The position numbers and the translations under genes were made by a program. The notes beneath the pieces are model-generated. The model was not told where the DNA came from. It did not search any database and saw only the letters and a program-made list of their open reading frames with translations. Source: Clostridiaceae bacterium (GTDB lineage: Bacteria > Bacillota > Clostridia > Oscillospirales > Acutalibacteraceae). Taken from it: a stretch of DNA of 64,000 nucleotides. Positions 1-7,244 of the stretch are shown piece after piece; position 1 is the first letter of the stretch, and each line of letters starts with the position of its first letter. Location: assembly GCA_016297645.1 (NCBI GenBank), contig JAEDGF010000001.1, positions 14,566 through 78,565 on the forward strand, written 5' to 3'.

Positions 1-98
1 TTTCCCACGCCGAAAACAACATTCGTTCGGGTTTCGCAAAGCGGACAAAGCCTGCATTCAAGACACTTTTCGCGAAGAGACGAAAGTCTGTCTGCCAT
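1..98 (-). CDS. Uracil-DNA glycosylase, family 4-like (N-terminus only, cut by window edge)
   Basis: Only the first 32 codons are present. The peptide has four closely spaced cysteines (residues 12, 15, 18 and 21) followed by ETRTNVVFGVG, which resembles the start of family 4 uracil-DNA glycosylases. These remove uracil from DNA and carry an iron-sulfur cluster; the segment VVFGxGN belongs to the uracil-binding site. The ATG at 98 is chosen because GGAGG at 106-110 lies 7 bases upstream; the ATG at 104 would be too close to it. The catalytic centre and the rest of the protein lie outside the window, so the call rests on the N-terminal motif alone. Confidence 0.62.
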   Translation of the reverse strand, partial: MADRLSSLREKCLECRLCPLCETRTNVVFGVG

Positions 99-315
99 AA
101 CCATTCCTCCTGTTTGTGCACAACGCACTAACGCCGCGCTTTTTAATGCGTAAATTTTTACAAAAATAAGAATTGAAAAACGGGGCGCAAATTGATAAAA
201 TAACAGAAAACACACAGAAAAAATGTGCGTTTGGTGCTTTTCTGTTATTATAGAAGAGGTTGGTGTTTTTGTCAACAAAAATTGCGTTTTATGCGATTCG
301 CTCTCAAAAAAAGTA
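99..315. other. Intergenic region between divergent genes
   Basis: This AT-rich stretch separates the minus-strand glycosylase from the plus-strand surface protein. Apart from the glycosylase ribosome binding site (106-110) I see no ORF with coding character, no strong hairpin with a T-run and no repeat. The minus-strand promoter must lie here, but I could not pick out a convincing -35/-10 pair. Confidence 0.5.
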
Positions 316-344
316 TTGACTTATTCCCCGACATCTTGTATAAT
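316..344 (+). promoter_or_regulatory. Sigma-A promoter of the surface protein gene
   Basis: TTGACT (316-321) and TATAAT (339-344) are separated by exactly 17 bases, a near-consensus vegetative promoter. Transcription should start near 351, leaving a leader of about 70 bases before the ATG at 421. Its strength suggests an abundant product. Confidence 0.85.
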
Positions 345-420
345 ACCACTGTATTCATAATACGGTATTAAGAGTTGTAAGGCTCTCAATATAGAAAAAT
401 TCAAAGGAAGGTCCTCAAAA

Positions 421-1155
421 ATGAAAATTGCAAAAAAAGTGCTTGCAGTTGTTATGGCTGTCGCTATGATCGCTGCACTTTCAGCAATGGCTTTTGCTGC
501 TGACAAGGCAACAATCGTTCTTAAAGCATCCGAGCCTGCTGACGGCATTGTCACCGTTACCCTCGCTGTAAAGAACGGCCAGGATTTCGCAACCAGCCAG
601 GTTGAGCTCGAATTCGATGCTACTGCTCTTGAATTCGTTCCCGCTACCAAGAAGGCTGACTTTGCTCAGTGCAAAGATTTCCTCGACATGGCTGCTGCCG
701 GCAACCAGACTCTGCTTCAGCCCAACACCACCGAAGCTGCTAAGGGTAAGATCATCGTTGCCTTCGGTTTCACCGAGGTTCTTGACGATCTTGCAGGCTA
801 TGGTCTTGATGCCGACATCAACGACTTCAACATTGCTACCATGAAGTTCAAAGTTCTCAAAGACGATGTTGACGCTTCTATCGCTGTTAAGGGTCAGGTT
901 ACCGTCGGCGACAAAGAGAATGGTAAGACTCACGACATCGCTGAAACTTATGTAGTAGCTAAGAGCGCTGCTACCGGCACAACCAAGGCTGCTGAGGTTG
1001 CTACAACCAAGGCTGCTGATGGAGAAAAGACCACCAAGCCCGCTAACCCCAACACCGGTGACCAGAAAACCGGTGACAACATGGCTCTCGCAGCTGCTGC
1101 TGGTGTAGTTGTTCTTGCTGGTGCTGCTTTCATCATCTCCAAGAAAAGAAAATAA
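421..1155 (+). CDS. Secreted cohesin-like surface protein with sortase-type tail
   Basis: The product is 244 residues. Residues 1-26 form a signal peptide (MKIAKK, hydrophobic core, AMAFA). Residues about 30-165 are beta-rich, with the pattern GIVTVTLAVKNG...VELEFDATALEFV, which resembles the cohesin/carbohydrate-binding jelly-roll fold used by cellulosome scaffoldins and other surface proteins. A Thr/Ala/Lys linker follows (about 180-207), then NPNTG (209-213), a hydrophobic segment (221-240) and the tail KKRK. That order matches a sortase substrate with an NPxTG-like variant motif. AAGGAAGG at 404-411 is the ribosome binding site. The gene is monocistronic between a strong promoter and a terminator. 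Whether it binds a dockerin, a sugar or neither cannot be told from sequence. Confidence 0.65.
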   Translation: MKIAKKVLAVVMAVAMIAALSAMAFAADKATIVLKASEPADGIVTVTLAVKNGQDFATSQVELEFDATALEFVPATKKADFAQCKDFLDMAAAGNQTLLQPNTTEAAKGKIIVAFGFTEVLDDLAGYGLDADINDFNIATMKFKVLKDDVDASIAVKGQVTVGDKENGKTHDIAETYVVAKSAATGTTKAAEVATTKAADGEKTTKPANPNTGDQKTGDNMALAAAAGVVVLAGAAFIISKKRK

Positions 1156-1186
1156 TTAAAGCTTAATTTGCAGTTTAATTAAGGGT

Positions 1187-1560
1187 TTTCGGGACTGTTC
1201 GCAAGAACAGTCCCTTTTCCTTTTGTTAAAGAAAATTGCAGCGCACTTTTTAATCGGCACATGAAAAAGTTTTTTTCGGCATATACTCTGCTCGATATGA
1301 ATTGAAACAAAAGGAGTTTCGGGACTGTTTGCAAGAACAGTCCCCTTTCCTTTTGTTAAAGAAAATTGCAGCGCACTTTTTAATCGGCACATGAAAAAGT
1401 TTTTTTCGGCATATACTCTGCTCGATATGAATTGAAACAAAAGGAGTTTCGGGACTGTTTGCAAGAACAGTCCCCTTTCCTTTTGTTAAAGAAAATTGCA
1501 GCGCACTTTTTAATCGGTACATAAAAGTTTTTTTCGGCAGACACGCTGCCCGATATAAAT
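1187..1560 (+). repeat. Three tandem ~130-bp units, each with a terminator-type hairpin
   Basis: The block beginning TTTCGGGACTGTT starts at 1187, 1317 and 1447, an exact 130-base period. Units 1 and 2 are nearly identical through the whole period; unit 3 matches well to about 1520 and then decays. Each unit has a GGGACTGTT/AACAGTCCC stem followed by a T-rich stretch, then about 100 bases with no ORF of coding character. Unit 1 closes its loop with a C-GCAA-G tetraloop; units 2 and 3 carry T in place of the closing C. The array follows directly on the surface protein gene. Confidence 0.9.
1191..1218 (+). terminator. Rho-independent terminator of the surface protein gene
   Basis: GGGACTGTTC (1191-1200) pairs perfectly with GAACAGTCCC (1205-1214) around a GCAA tetraloop and is followed by TTTT. 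Equivalent hairpins recur at 1321 and 1451 in the downstream repeat units. Confidence 0.85.
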
Positions 1561-1574
1561 TGGAATAAGATGTA

Positions 1575-1603
1575 TTGTAATAAAAAGAGTAATATGCTAT
1601 TAT
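1575..1603 (+). promoter_or_regulatory. Promoter of the GH36-like gene (extended -10)
   Basis: TTGTAA (1575-1580), a 17-base spacer and TATTAT (1598-1603), with TGC directly before the -10 box (extended -10). Confidence 0.7.
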
Positions 1604-1639
1604 AAAGCCGAAAAAACAGACCGAGGGGGTCAAAGCTCA

Positions 1640-3160
1640 GTGAACATGAATTTATTTCCCGAGCATATTTCCGTTATCTCGGGCGGCAATGAACTGACCG
1701 AACAGGCAGCAGAAAACGAAAAGATATCGGTAAAAATTACAGCCGACGGCACGGTAACGGTAAAGTCGGCGAATGTAGGCGTTTCGTTCGTGAAGCTCTT
1801 CTTCAAGCGTGTTTTTTCGGGCAGCGCGCTCATTTACGGCGACTGTTTTGAGCGCGGCTACGGCGATCTATCTTGGAAAGAGGACAGACGCGACCTGCTG
1901 CACTGGTATTTTATAGCAGCCGACGGCAACAGTTTTTACGGATACGGAGTAAAGACACAGCCGAACGCCCTCTGCGCATGGAGAGTTCATGATAAAGAGA
2001 TCGAACTCACTTGCGATGTAAGAAACGGTACGGACAAATTACAATTTAAGGAAGAATTCCCGATAGCTCAGCTTGCTTTTAAAACAGGCAGCGGCAATCT
2101 TCACGATTTTTGCCGCAGCTTCTGCAACACCATGTGCGATGCTCCGCGCTCATGCCGCCGTCCCGTTTTCGGTGCGAACGACTGGTACTGCAATTACGGC
2201 GACAGCTCCGCAAAGAAAATTCTGCGCGCCGCAAAATTTGCCGTGAAGTGTGCGGACGGACTCCCCTATAAGCCCTTTATGGTAATAGACGACGGTTGGC
2301 AGAAAAACCACGACGAGGATTTTAACGGCGGCGAATGGGATGAAGCGAACGACCGCTTTTCCGACATGGCAAAGCTTGCGTCCGATATTGACGCCGCCGG
2401 TGCAATTCCGGGAATATGGTTCCGACCGCTTCAAAGCAAGATACAGCTTCCGGACGAGTGTTTTTCCGACCGAGAGAATCTTTTTCTCGACCCCTCGCAC
2501 CCCAAAACGCTCGAAACCGTAAAAAACGACATAGCCCGTTTTTACAAATGGGGCTTCAAGCTCGTCAAGTTCGACTTTGTAACATACGATATCTTTTACA
2601 AGTGGGGCTTTGAAATACCGGAAAATTATTTTTCGACAGAAAAGCATTTCTTTGACAAGACAAAGACAACAGCGCAGATAATCAAGGACTTCTACAAAGT
2701 TATCCGCAGCGCCGCCCCTGACGATCTTCTGCTGCTCGGCTGCAACGCGATAGGACATCTCGCAGCCGGAATTATCGATATGCAGCGCACGGGTGACGAC
2801 ACAAGCGGCGAAAGCTGGGAAAGAACGCGCAAAATGGGCGTGAATACGCTTGCATTTCGCTCTATGCAGCACGGCACATTCTTTGACGCGGATGCAGACT
2901 GTGTCGGCTTTACCGATAAAGTTCCCTTTGAAATGAGTGTCCGTTGGCTCGATGTCGTTTCAAAAAGCTCTACCCCCCTGTTCGTTTCCGTTGCCGAAGC
3001 TAACGAAACGCCGCAGACAGCCCGTGCAGTTGCCGAAGCTTTTAATAACGCCGTGTTCTGCCGTAACATTTCAAAGCCTCTCGACTGGCTCGACAGCTTG
3101 ATGCCCCATGAATGGCAGAGTGACATGGGAACAGACTCATACGACTGGAATACAAAGTAA
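1640..3160 (+). CDS. GH36-like glycoside hydrolase (probable alpha-galactosidase)
   Basis: The product is 506 residues with no signal peptide, so it is cytoplasmic. Residues 175-460 look like a clan GH-D TIM barrel: FGANDWYCNYG (178-187), VIDDGW (215-220), GIWFRPL (258-264), LVKFDF (308-313) and RTGDD (383-387). By analogy with GH36, Asp312 in KFDF would be the nucleophile and an Asp at 386-387 the acid/base; these assignments are inferred from motif position. The N-terminal part is beta-rich, as in GH36. At 506 residues it is shorter than classical GH36 alpha-galactosidases (about 700). GTG at 1640 is preferred to ATG at 1646 because GAGGGGG (1623-1629) is 10 bases from it. The gene is monocistronic with its own promoter. 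The substrate is uncertain. Confidence 0.68.
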   Translation: MNMNLFPEHISVISGGNELTEQAAENEKISVKITADGTVTVKSANVGVSFVKLFFKRVFSGSALIYGDCFERGYGDLSWKEDRRDLLHWYFIAADGNSFYGYGVKTQPNALCAWRVHDKEIELTCDVRNGTDKLQFKEEFPIAQLAFKTGSGNLHDFCRSFCNTMCDAPRSCRRPVFGANDWYCNYGDSSAKKILRAAKFAVKCADGLPYKPFMVIDDGWQKNHDEDFNGGEWDEANDRFSDMAKLASDIDAAGAIPGIWFRPLQSKIQLPDECFSDRENLFLDPSHPKTLETVKNDIARFYKWGFKLVKFDFVTYDIFYKWGFEIPENYFSTEKHFFDKTKTTAQIIKDFYKVIRSAAPDDLLLLGCNAIGHLAAGIIDMQRTGDDTSGESWERTRKMGVNTLAFRSMQHGTFFDADADCVGFTDKVPFEMSVRWLDVVSKSSTPLFVSVAEANETPQTARAVAEAFNNAVFCRNISKPLDWLDSLMPHEWQSDMGTDSYDWNTK

Positions 3161-3275
3161 CGGCACCGCAAAAATAAATTAAAACAGAAATGTAAAGAGC
3201 GGAAAGCAAAGCCGTGCGAAAGTCTGCTTCTGCAAAATTACCACACTGCCCCCTTTATTTTTTGCGTTAAAGGCA

Positions 3276-3304
3276 TTTACAACAATGCTTTGTTTTGCTA
3301 AAAT
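3276..3304 (+). promoter_or_regulatory. Promoter of the HAD phosphatase gene (extended -10)
   Basis: TTTACA (3276-3281), 17 bases, TAAAAT (3299-3304), with TGC immediately upstream of the -10 box. Because the -10 box overlaps the first upstream TTG codon, translation must start later, at the ATG at 3331. Confidence 0.78.
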
Positions 3305-3330
3305 ATAATAAAAAACGAAAGCGATCTTTT

Positions 3331-4110
3331 ATGGAAGAACTTAGAAACAAAAAAGGTTTTATATGCGATATGGACGGTGTCATCTACCACGGCAACCGTC
3401 TGCTGCCCGGCGTTAAAGAGTTCGTCGAATGGCTTTACAGAGAGAAAAAGCACTTCCTTTTCCTCACGAATTCTTCGGATCGTTCCCCTGAGGAGCTTCA
3501 ACAAAAGCTCAAAAGAATGGGACTCGAAGTTGACGCAAGCCATTTCTACACGAGTGCGCTTGCAACGGCAAAATTCATAAGCAGTCAGGCACCGGGTTGC
3601 AGCGCCTATGTTATCGGCGGTGCAGGACTTATAATGGCACTCCATGATGCGGGAATAACAATGAATGATGTCGACCCCGATTATGTTGTTATCGGCGAGG
3701 GCAACTCGTACAACTACGAGAACATTCTCAAAGCAGTCCGTCTTGTAAACAAGGGTGCAAAGCTCATAGGCACAAACAGCGACCTCACAGGTCCCACCGA
3801 GGACGGCATTGTTCCGGCTTGCCGCGCAATGATCGCGCCCATTGAAATGGCGTCCGGCAAGACCGCGTATTTTGTCGGCAAGCCCAACCCCCTTATGATG
3901 CGCACAGGGCTTCGCATTCTGGGCGTTCACTCTGCGGAGGCGGTTATGATAGGCGACAGAATGGACACCGATATGGTCGCAGGTATCGAAACCGGTCTTG
4001 ATACCGTGCTTGTTTTGTCCGGCGTTACATCGAAAGAGGACATAAACAAGTTCCCGTACCGTCCGCGGCTCGTACTCTCGGGTGTCGGCGACATTCCGCC
4101 CGCAAAATAA
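3331..4110 (+). CDS. HAD-IIA family sugar phosphatase (NagD/AraL type)
   Basis: The product is 259 residues. HAD motif I is DMD (13-15, nucleophile Asp13), motif II is TNSS (46-49), a conserved Lys sits in FVGKPNPLM, and motif IV is GDRMDTD. The long cap domain between motifs II and III places it in subclass IIA with NagD, AraL and p-nitrophenyl phosphatases. These dephosphorylate small phosphometabolites such as sugar phosphates; the true substrate is unknown. The ATG at 3331 is chosen because an upstream TTG overlaps the promoter and family members start just before the DMD motif. The Shine-Dalgarno match is weak. It is a single-gene unit with its own promoter and terminator. Confidence 0.85.
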   Translation: MEELRNKKGFICDMDGVIYHGNRLLPGVKEFVEWLYREKKHFLFLTNSSDRSPEELQQKLKRMGLEVDASHFYTSALATAKFISSQAPGCSAYVIGGAGLIMALHDAGITMNDVDPDYVVIGEGNSYNYENILKAVRLVNKGAKLIGTNSDLTGPTEDGIVPACRAMIAPIEMASGKTAYFVGKPNPLMMRTGLRILGVHSAEAVMIGDRMDTDMVAGIETGLDTVLVLSGVTSKEDINKFPYRPRLVLSGVGDIPPAK

Positions 4111-4122
4111 ACAATCAACAGA

Positions 4123-4170
4123 AAAGCTCTCGCTTAAAGCAGTACCAAGGCTCTAAGCGAGAGCTTTTTT
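4123..4170 (+). terminator. Rho-independent terminator after the HAD gene
   Basis: A 13-bp stem AAGCTCTCGCTTA / TAAGCGAGAGCTT is followed by TTTTTT. The A-run on the other side lets it also work for the minus-strand YolD gene that ends at 4270. Confidence 0.9.
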
Positions 4171-4269
4171 GCGGCACTTTTACGATGAATTTTACAATAC
4201 CCGACGAAAAACGCAGTACCGTCCGTGTAGAACAGTATCCGCACAAACGGTATCAGCACCGGCGAGCCG

Positions 4270-4719
4270 TCACGGTACAAAGAAGTTATCGTCCCGTTCG
4301 CCGTTTTCGGTAAGAACGAATATCTCCGAAATATCGTCAATACAAACGGAAAAAGTGCCGCAAAAGACGAGTTTACGGTGAACCGGGTCTATCCTTCGCA
4401 GTCTGCCTGCCGTACACACATACGCGCCGCCCTGTTTTTTGCTGTCACGCACGAAATATCTCACCGAAATTTCCGGCTGCGTCCCGTTTTGCAGCGCGTC
4501 GGCAAGAATGCGGAAACGGCGGTCAAGCTCCGCGCACTCAAACTCGCACATTTCTTTTTTACTGTCGGTCAAGCGCGCCCGTTCCGTCATTGCCCCGTCC
4601 AGACCGGTCAAGGCTGCAAAGGGTGCGAACTGCGCAGCCCTGTTCTGCTGCGGCATTCGAACACGGTTGCGCGGCTCCTTATGCGGCAGTGCGGCAATAT
4701 CGGCGTATTTCTCGTTCAA
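4270..4719 (-). CDS. YolD-like protein
   Basis: The product is 149 residues. The segment MPQQNRAAQFAPFAALTGL near residue 22 is the hallmark of YolD-like proteins, which are encoded next to Y-family polymerases (UvrX, YqjW) in Firmicutes and are induced by DNA damage. The C-terminal half is beta-rich. The gene overlaps the end of the polymerase gene by 4 bases, so the two are translationally coupled and share the LexA-controlled promoter at 6231-6259. The biochemical role of YolD proteins is unclear; an accessory or regulatory role for the polymerase is inferred. Confidence 0.8.
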   Translation of the reverse strand: MNEKYADIAALPHKEPRNRVRMPQQNRAAQFAPFAALTGLDGAMTERARLTDSKKEMCEFECAELDRRFRILADALQNGTQPEISVRYFVRDSKKQGGAYVCTAGRLRRIDPVHRKLVFCGTFSVCIDDISEIFVLTENGERDDNFFVP

Positions 4720-6209
4720 TTTTTATGACCTCCCGTCTGCTCGTTTCGTGCAAGACCGGTCGCACCGTCGCAAAGGCTCAACGCACGGAACACCGCATTC
4801 TTTCCGTATTTTTCCTTTATAGTGAGCATTACGCGCTGCAGCTCCTTTTCGTTCTGTGCATTATCGTTTTCAGCCGCGTCCTCGTCGGGCGGAGCTGAAA
4901 ACATATCGAGCTGTTCAAAGCAGCACTCGGCAAGCGCCGCATTTTCATCCGTCATATCGTCAACACTCAGCGTTAACCGCCGTATAAGCAGCTCGGGCGA
5001 AACTTTTTCTTCAAAAATCTCGCAGAAGGCTGCAATGAGCGCCTTCACGGACGAAGTCTTGCGCGGCAGCCGCTTAGAGCCGTGCGCCTGCGCCGGCACA
5101 AGGCGTCCGTATCTGTCCGCTTCCGTCTTGCCGTTATAGGCTTCCCGCCGCTTCTTATCCTTCAAATTTTCGACATCATATCCGACAGTAAGCGTTATTT
5201 TGTCGGTAACCACGCGGCGTGCGGACAGATCGAGAGCAACAGCTTCCGCCATTTCTTTAAGCACAAGCTTCGCAGCTTCGTACGAATACGGGCCGGCAAG
5301 CACCTGCGACGAGCTTATACCGTGAACGGACGGACGGTAAGCCTTTATCTGCGCCATGGTGCAGGACTCCCAGCCCCACGCGTGGTCGATAAGCAGCTCT
5401 GCGTTGATACCGAACAGACGGTAAAGGCTCTCCTCGTTTCGCACGGAATACTGCGCGATATCGCCCATTGTAAAAATGCCGCGCGCTTCAAGTCTTTTTG
5501 CAGTGCCTGCTCCCACCCTCCAAAAATCGGTAAGCGGATAGTGACTCCACAGCTTTTCGCGGTATGAGTTCTCGTCAAGCTCGGCGACACGCGCACCGTT
5601 TTCATCCGGATCCGCGTGTTTCGCCACGATATCCATCGCGACCTTGGCAAGGTACAAATTGGTGCCCACACCTGCCGTGGCAGTTATCCCTGTTTGCAGG
5701 TAGACCTCCTTTATGAGCATCGAAGCAAGCTCACGCGGCGTAACCTTGAAGGTATCAAGATAACCGGTCGCGTCGATAAACACCTCGTCTACCGAGTAGA
5801 TATGGATATCCTCCGGCGCGATGTACCGCAGATAGATACCGTAAATTTCCGTGCTTTTCTGCATATAAAGCGACATTCTCGGCGGCGCGACCGTAACAGC
5901 CAGTTCTTTTTCGGGACACGCCGCCGCCTCGGACTCGGAAAATGCCTGCCCCGAAAAGCTACCGCCGGGGGCAAACCCACGCCGAACAAAATTCACTGCC
6001 CGCAATTTTTCCTTCAATTCAAACAGTCTTGCTCTTCCGGGGATACCGTACGCTTTAAGAGCAGGCGACACGGCAAGACATATCGTCTTGTCGGTACGGC
6101 TCTCGTCCGCCACCGTCAGAAACGCGTCCAGCGGATCAAGCCCCCGTTCAATACACTCCACAGAAGCATAAAATGATTTTAAGTCTATACATATATAAGC
6201 CTTGGCCAT
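4716..6209 (-). CDS. Y-family DNA polymerase, UvrX/UmuC-like
   Basis: The product is 497 residues. It has the Y-family motif ICIDLKSFYASVEC (6-19; catalytic Asp9) and SVDEVFID (139-146; catalytic Asp141-Glu142), then the thumb with AGVGTNLYLAK, and a C-terminal little-finger region. A stretch at about 77-104 (RRGFAPGGSF...) lies between the palm strands, as I recall for clostridial UvrX-type enzymes. It should copy damaged DNA with low fidelity during the SOS response. AGAGGTG at 6217-6223 lies 7 bases before the ATG. A LexA box sits inside the promoter. The YolD gene follows with a 4-base overlap. Confidence 0.9.
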   Translation of the reverse strand: MAKAYICIDLKSFYASVECIERGLDPLDAFLTVADESRTDKTICLAVSPALKAYGIPGRARLFELKEKLRAVNFVRRGFAPGGSFSGQAFSESEAAACPEKELAVTVAPPRMSLYMQKSTEIYGIYLRYIAPEDIHIYSVDEVFIDATGYLDTFKVTPRELASMLIKEVYLQTGITATAGVGTNLYLAKVAMDIVAKHADPDENGARVAELDENSYREKLWSHYPLTDFWRVGAGTAKRLEARGIFTMGDIAQYSVRNEESLYRLFGINAELLIDHAWGWESCTMAQIKAYRPSVHGISSSQVLAGPYSYEAAKLVLKEMAEAVALDLSARRVVTDKITLTVGYDVENLKDKKRREAYNGKTEADRYGRLVPAQAHGSKRLPRKTSSVKALIAAFCEIFEEKVSPELLIRRLTLSVDDMTDENAALAECCFEQLDMFSAPPDEDAAENDNAQNEKELQRVMLTIKEKYGKNAVFRALSLCDGATGLARNEQTGGHKN

Positions 6210-6230
6210 TACTTTTCACCTCTGCTCTAT

Positions 6231-6259
6231 ATTATACAGAACAAATGTTCGTTTTTCAA
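6231..6259 (-). promoter_or_regulatory. Sigma-A promoter of the UvrX-like/YolD operon
   Basis: Read on the minus strand: TTGAAA (6259-6254), a 17-base spacer, TATAAT (6236-6231). The LexA box lies in the spacer directly before the -10. Confidence 0.85.
6238..6251 (-). promoter_or_regulatory. LexA (SOS) operator
   Basis: The palindrome CGAACATTTGTTCT (minus strand) matches the Gram-positive LexA consensus CGAACATATGTTCG at 12 of 14 positions and keeps both GAAC/GTTC half-sites. It occupies the spacer between -35 and -10, so bound LexA would block RNA polymerase directly. Confidence 0.85.
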
Positions 6260-6366
6260 GTGTATTTTTATGCCAACCGTATGGGAAGATTTTCTCTGCC
6301 AATTCGAAAATCAGAATCATTTTATGCAGTCGCACCTTTCATTGCAATTGCATAAGGGATAAAAAA

Positions 6367-6414
6367 ATCAACCGAGCCTAAGCGCCGTTTTTACAACGGT
6401 CAAGACTCGATTGA
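6367..6414 (+). repeat. Divergent copy of the ATCAACCGA palindromic element
   Basis: ATCAACCGAGCCTAAG..., then CCGTT/AACGG, closed by CTCGATTGA, forms a two-part imperfect hairpin. Its start and central stem resemble the element at 50921-50962 and 63964-64000, though much diverged. It lies in an AT-rich gap upstream of the LexA-controlled operon and downstream of rlmH. Confidence 0.5.
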
Positions 6415-6506
6415 AGTATACAAACTTTGATAATGAGATCGAATTGAAAAAGATGATTCGTAATAAAAATTTTTTGCATTAAACAAACTGGCTCGCTTCT
6501 CGTTTG

Positions 6507-6692
6507 TTATTTGACATTTCTATTTTTGGCGAACGGTGTTGGTATTTTTATCGTCTGTTTCAATAATTCCCATTTGCAAAAAGTATAGCTGTACCCGAGA
6601 AGATTACAAAAAATCCGTTTCAGAACTGAAAACTCCGTCTGACTTCCCTCCACTATAAAGAGGACTCTGCCGATGTGTTTATCCTTATTGAT
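6507..6692 (-). pseudogene. Possible remnant of a larger gene (HIGRVLFIVEGSQTEF peptide)
   Basis: Downstream of rlmH, the minus strand encodes about 60 residues including HIGRVLFIVEGSQTEFSVL and then KRIFCNLLGY. The pattern of hydrophobic strand, EG and T-E resembles the first Toprim-like strand of RloB/OLD-type proteins (ILxIVEGxxTE). No start codon with a ribosome binding site precedes it, the open frame upstream merely runs antisense-like through rlmH, and it ends after 60 residues. The surrounding DNA is noticeably more AT-rich than the neighbours. A decayed fragment of a defence-type gene is the best guess; a chance ORF is possible. Confidence 0.35.
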
Positions 6693-6747
6693 TGCCCGTG
6701 AAAGATTTGCCGAAAGCGGAATGGTGTTCTGTCTTTTATCGGCGATT

Positions 6748-7230
6748 TTATTTGTGGTACTTTTCACCGGCTGCGATCTTAAATGCACGGTATATCTGTT
6801 CGAGCAGCATAACGCGCGCAAGCCTGTGCGGGAAGGTCATCTCCGACATTGACATTCTTATATCAGCCTGCCGTTTAACGCTGTCAGCGATACCGCACGA
6901 ACCGCCGATTATAAAAGTGATATGCGACCGCCCGGTAAGAGCCGCATCGGTGAAAATACGCGAGAATTTTTCCGAGGACATCTGTTTGCCCTCGATACAC
7001 ATGGCTACGACCATGCTCCCGGCAGGAATTTTTTTAGTTATTTCGGCGCCCTCGGTTTCAAGGGCTTTTGCGATTTCCGTCTGCGAGGGCTTCTCGCTTA
7101 GCGGTGCTTGTTTGATTTCAACGGTATTCACCTTTGCGAAGGGGGTAAGGCGTTTGAGGTACTCCGCGCTTGCGTCATCGAAAAAAGCGTCTTTAAGCCT
7201 GCCCACGCAGATAAGAGTAACAGCGAGCAT
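6748..7230 (-). CDS. rlmH: 23S rRNA (pseudouridine1915-N3)-methyltransferase RlmH
   Basis: The product is 160 residues, the usual RlmH length. It starts MLAVTLICVGRLKD, has the SAM-binding knot FIIGGSCGI (106-114) and the signature SEMTFPHRLARVMLLEQIYRA (129-149), and ends in the conserved GEKYHK. It methylates pseudouridine 1915 in helix 69 of the large ribosomal subunit. The ATG at 7230 is chosen over an in-frame codon at 7248 because AGGGAGGG (7238-7245) lies 7 bases upstream and because family members begin here. The gene follows the WalJ-like hydrolase by 14 bases and probably shares its transcript. Confidence 0.95.
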   Translation of the reverse strand: MLAVTLICVGRLKDAFFDDASAEYLKRLTPFAKVNTVEIKQAPLSEKPSQTEIAKALETEGAEITKKIPAGSMVVAMCIEGKQMSSEKFSRIFTDAALTGRSHITFIIGGSCGIADSVKRQADIRMSMSEMTFPHRLARVMLLEQIYRAFKIAAGEKYHK

Positions 7231-7244
7231 GAATATTCCCTCCC

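Noticed and set aside
1187..1560. CRISPR array
   Set aside because: The period is 130 bases with nearly identical whole units and hairpins; there are no short repeats with unique spacers and no cas genes.
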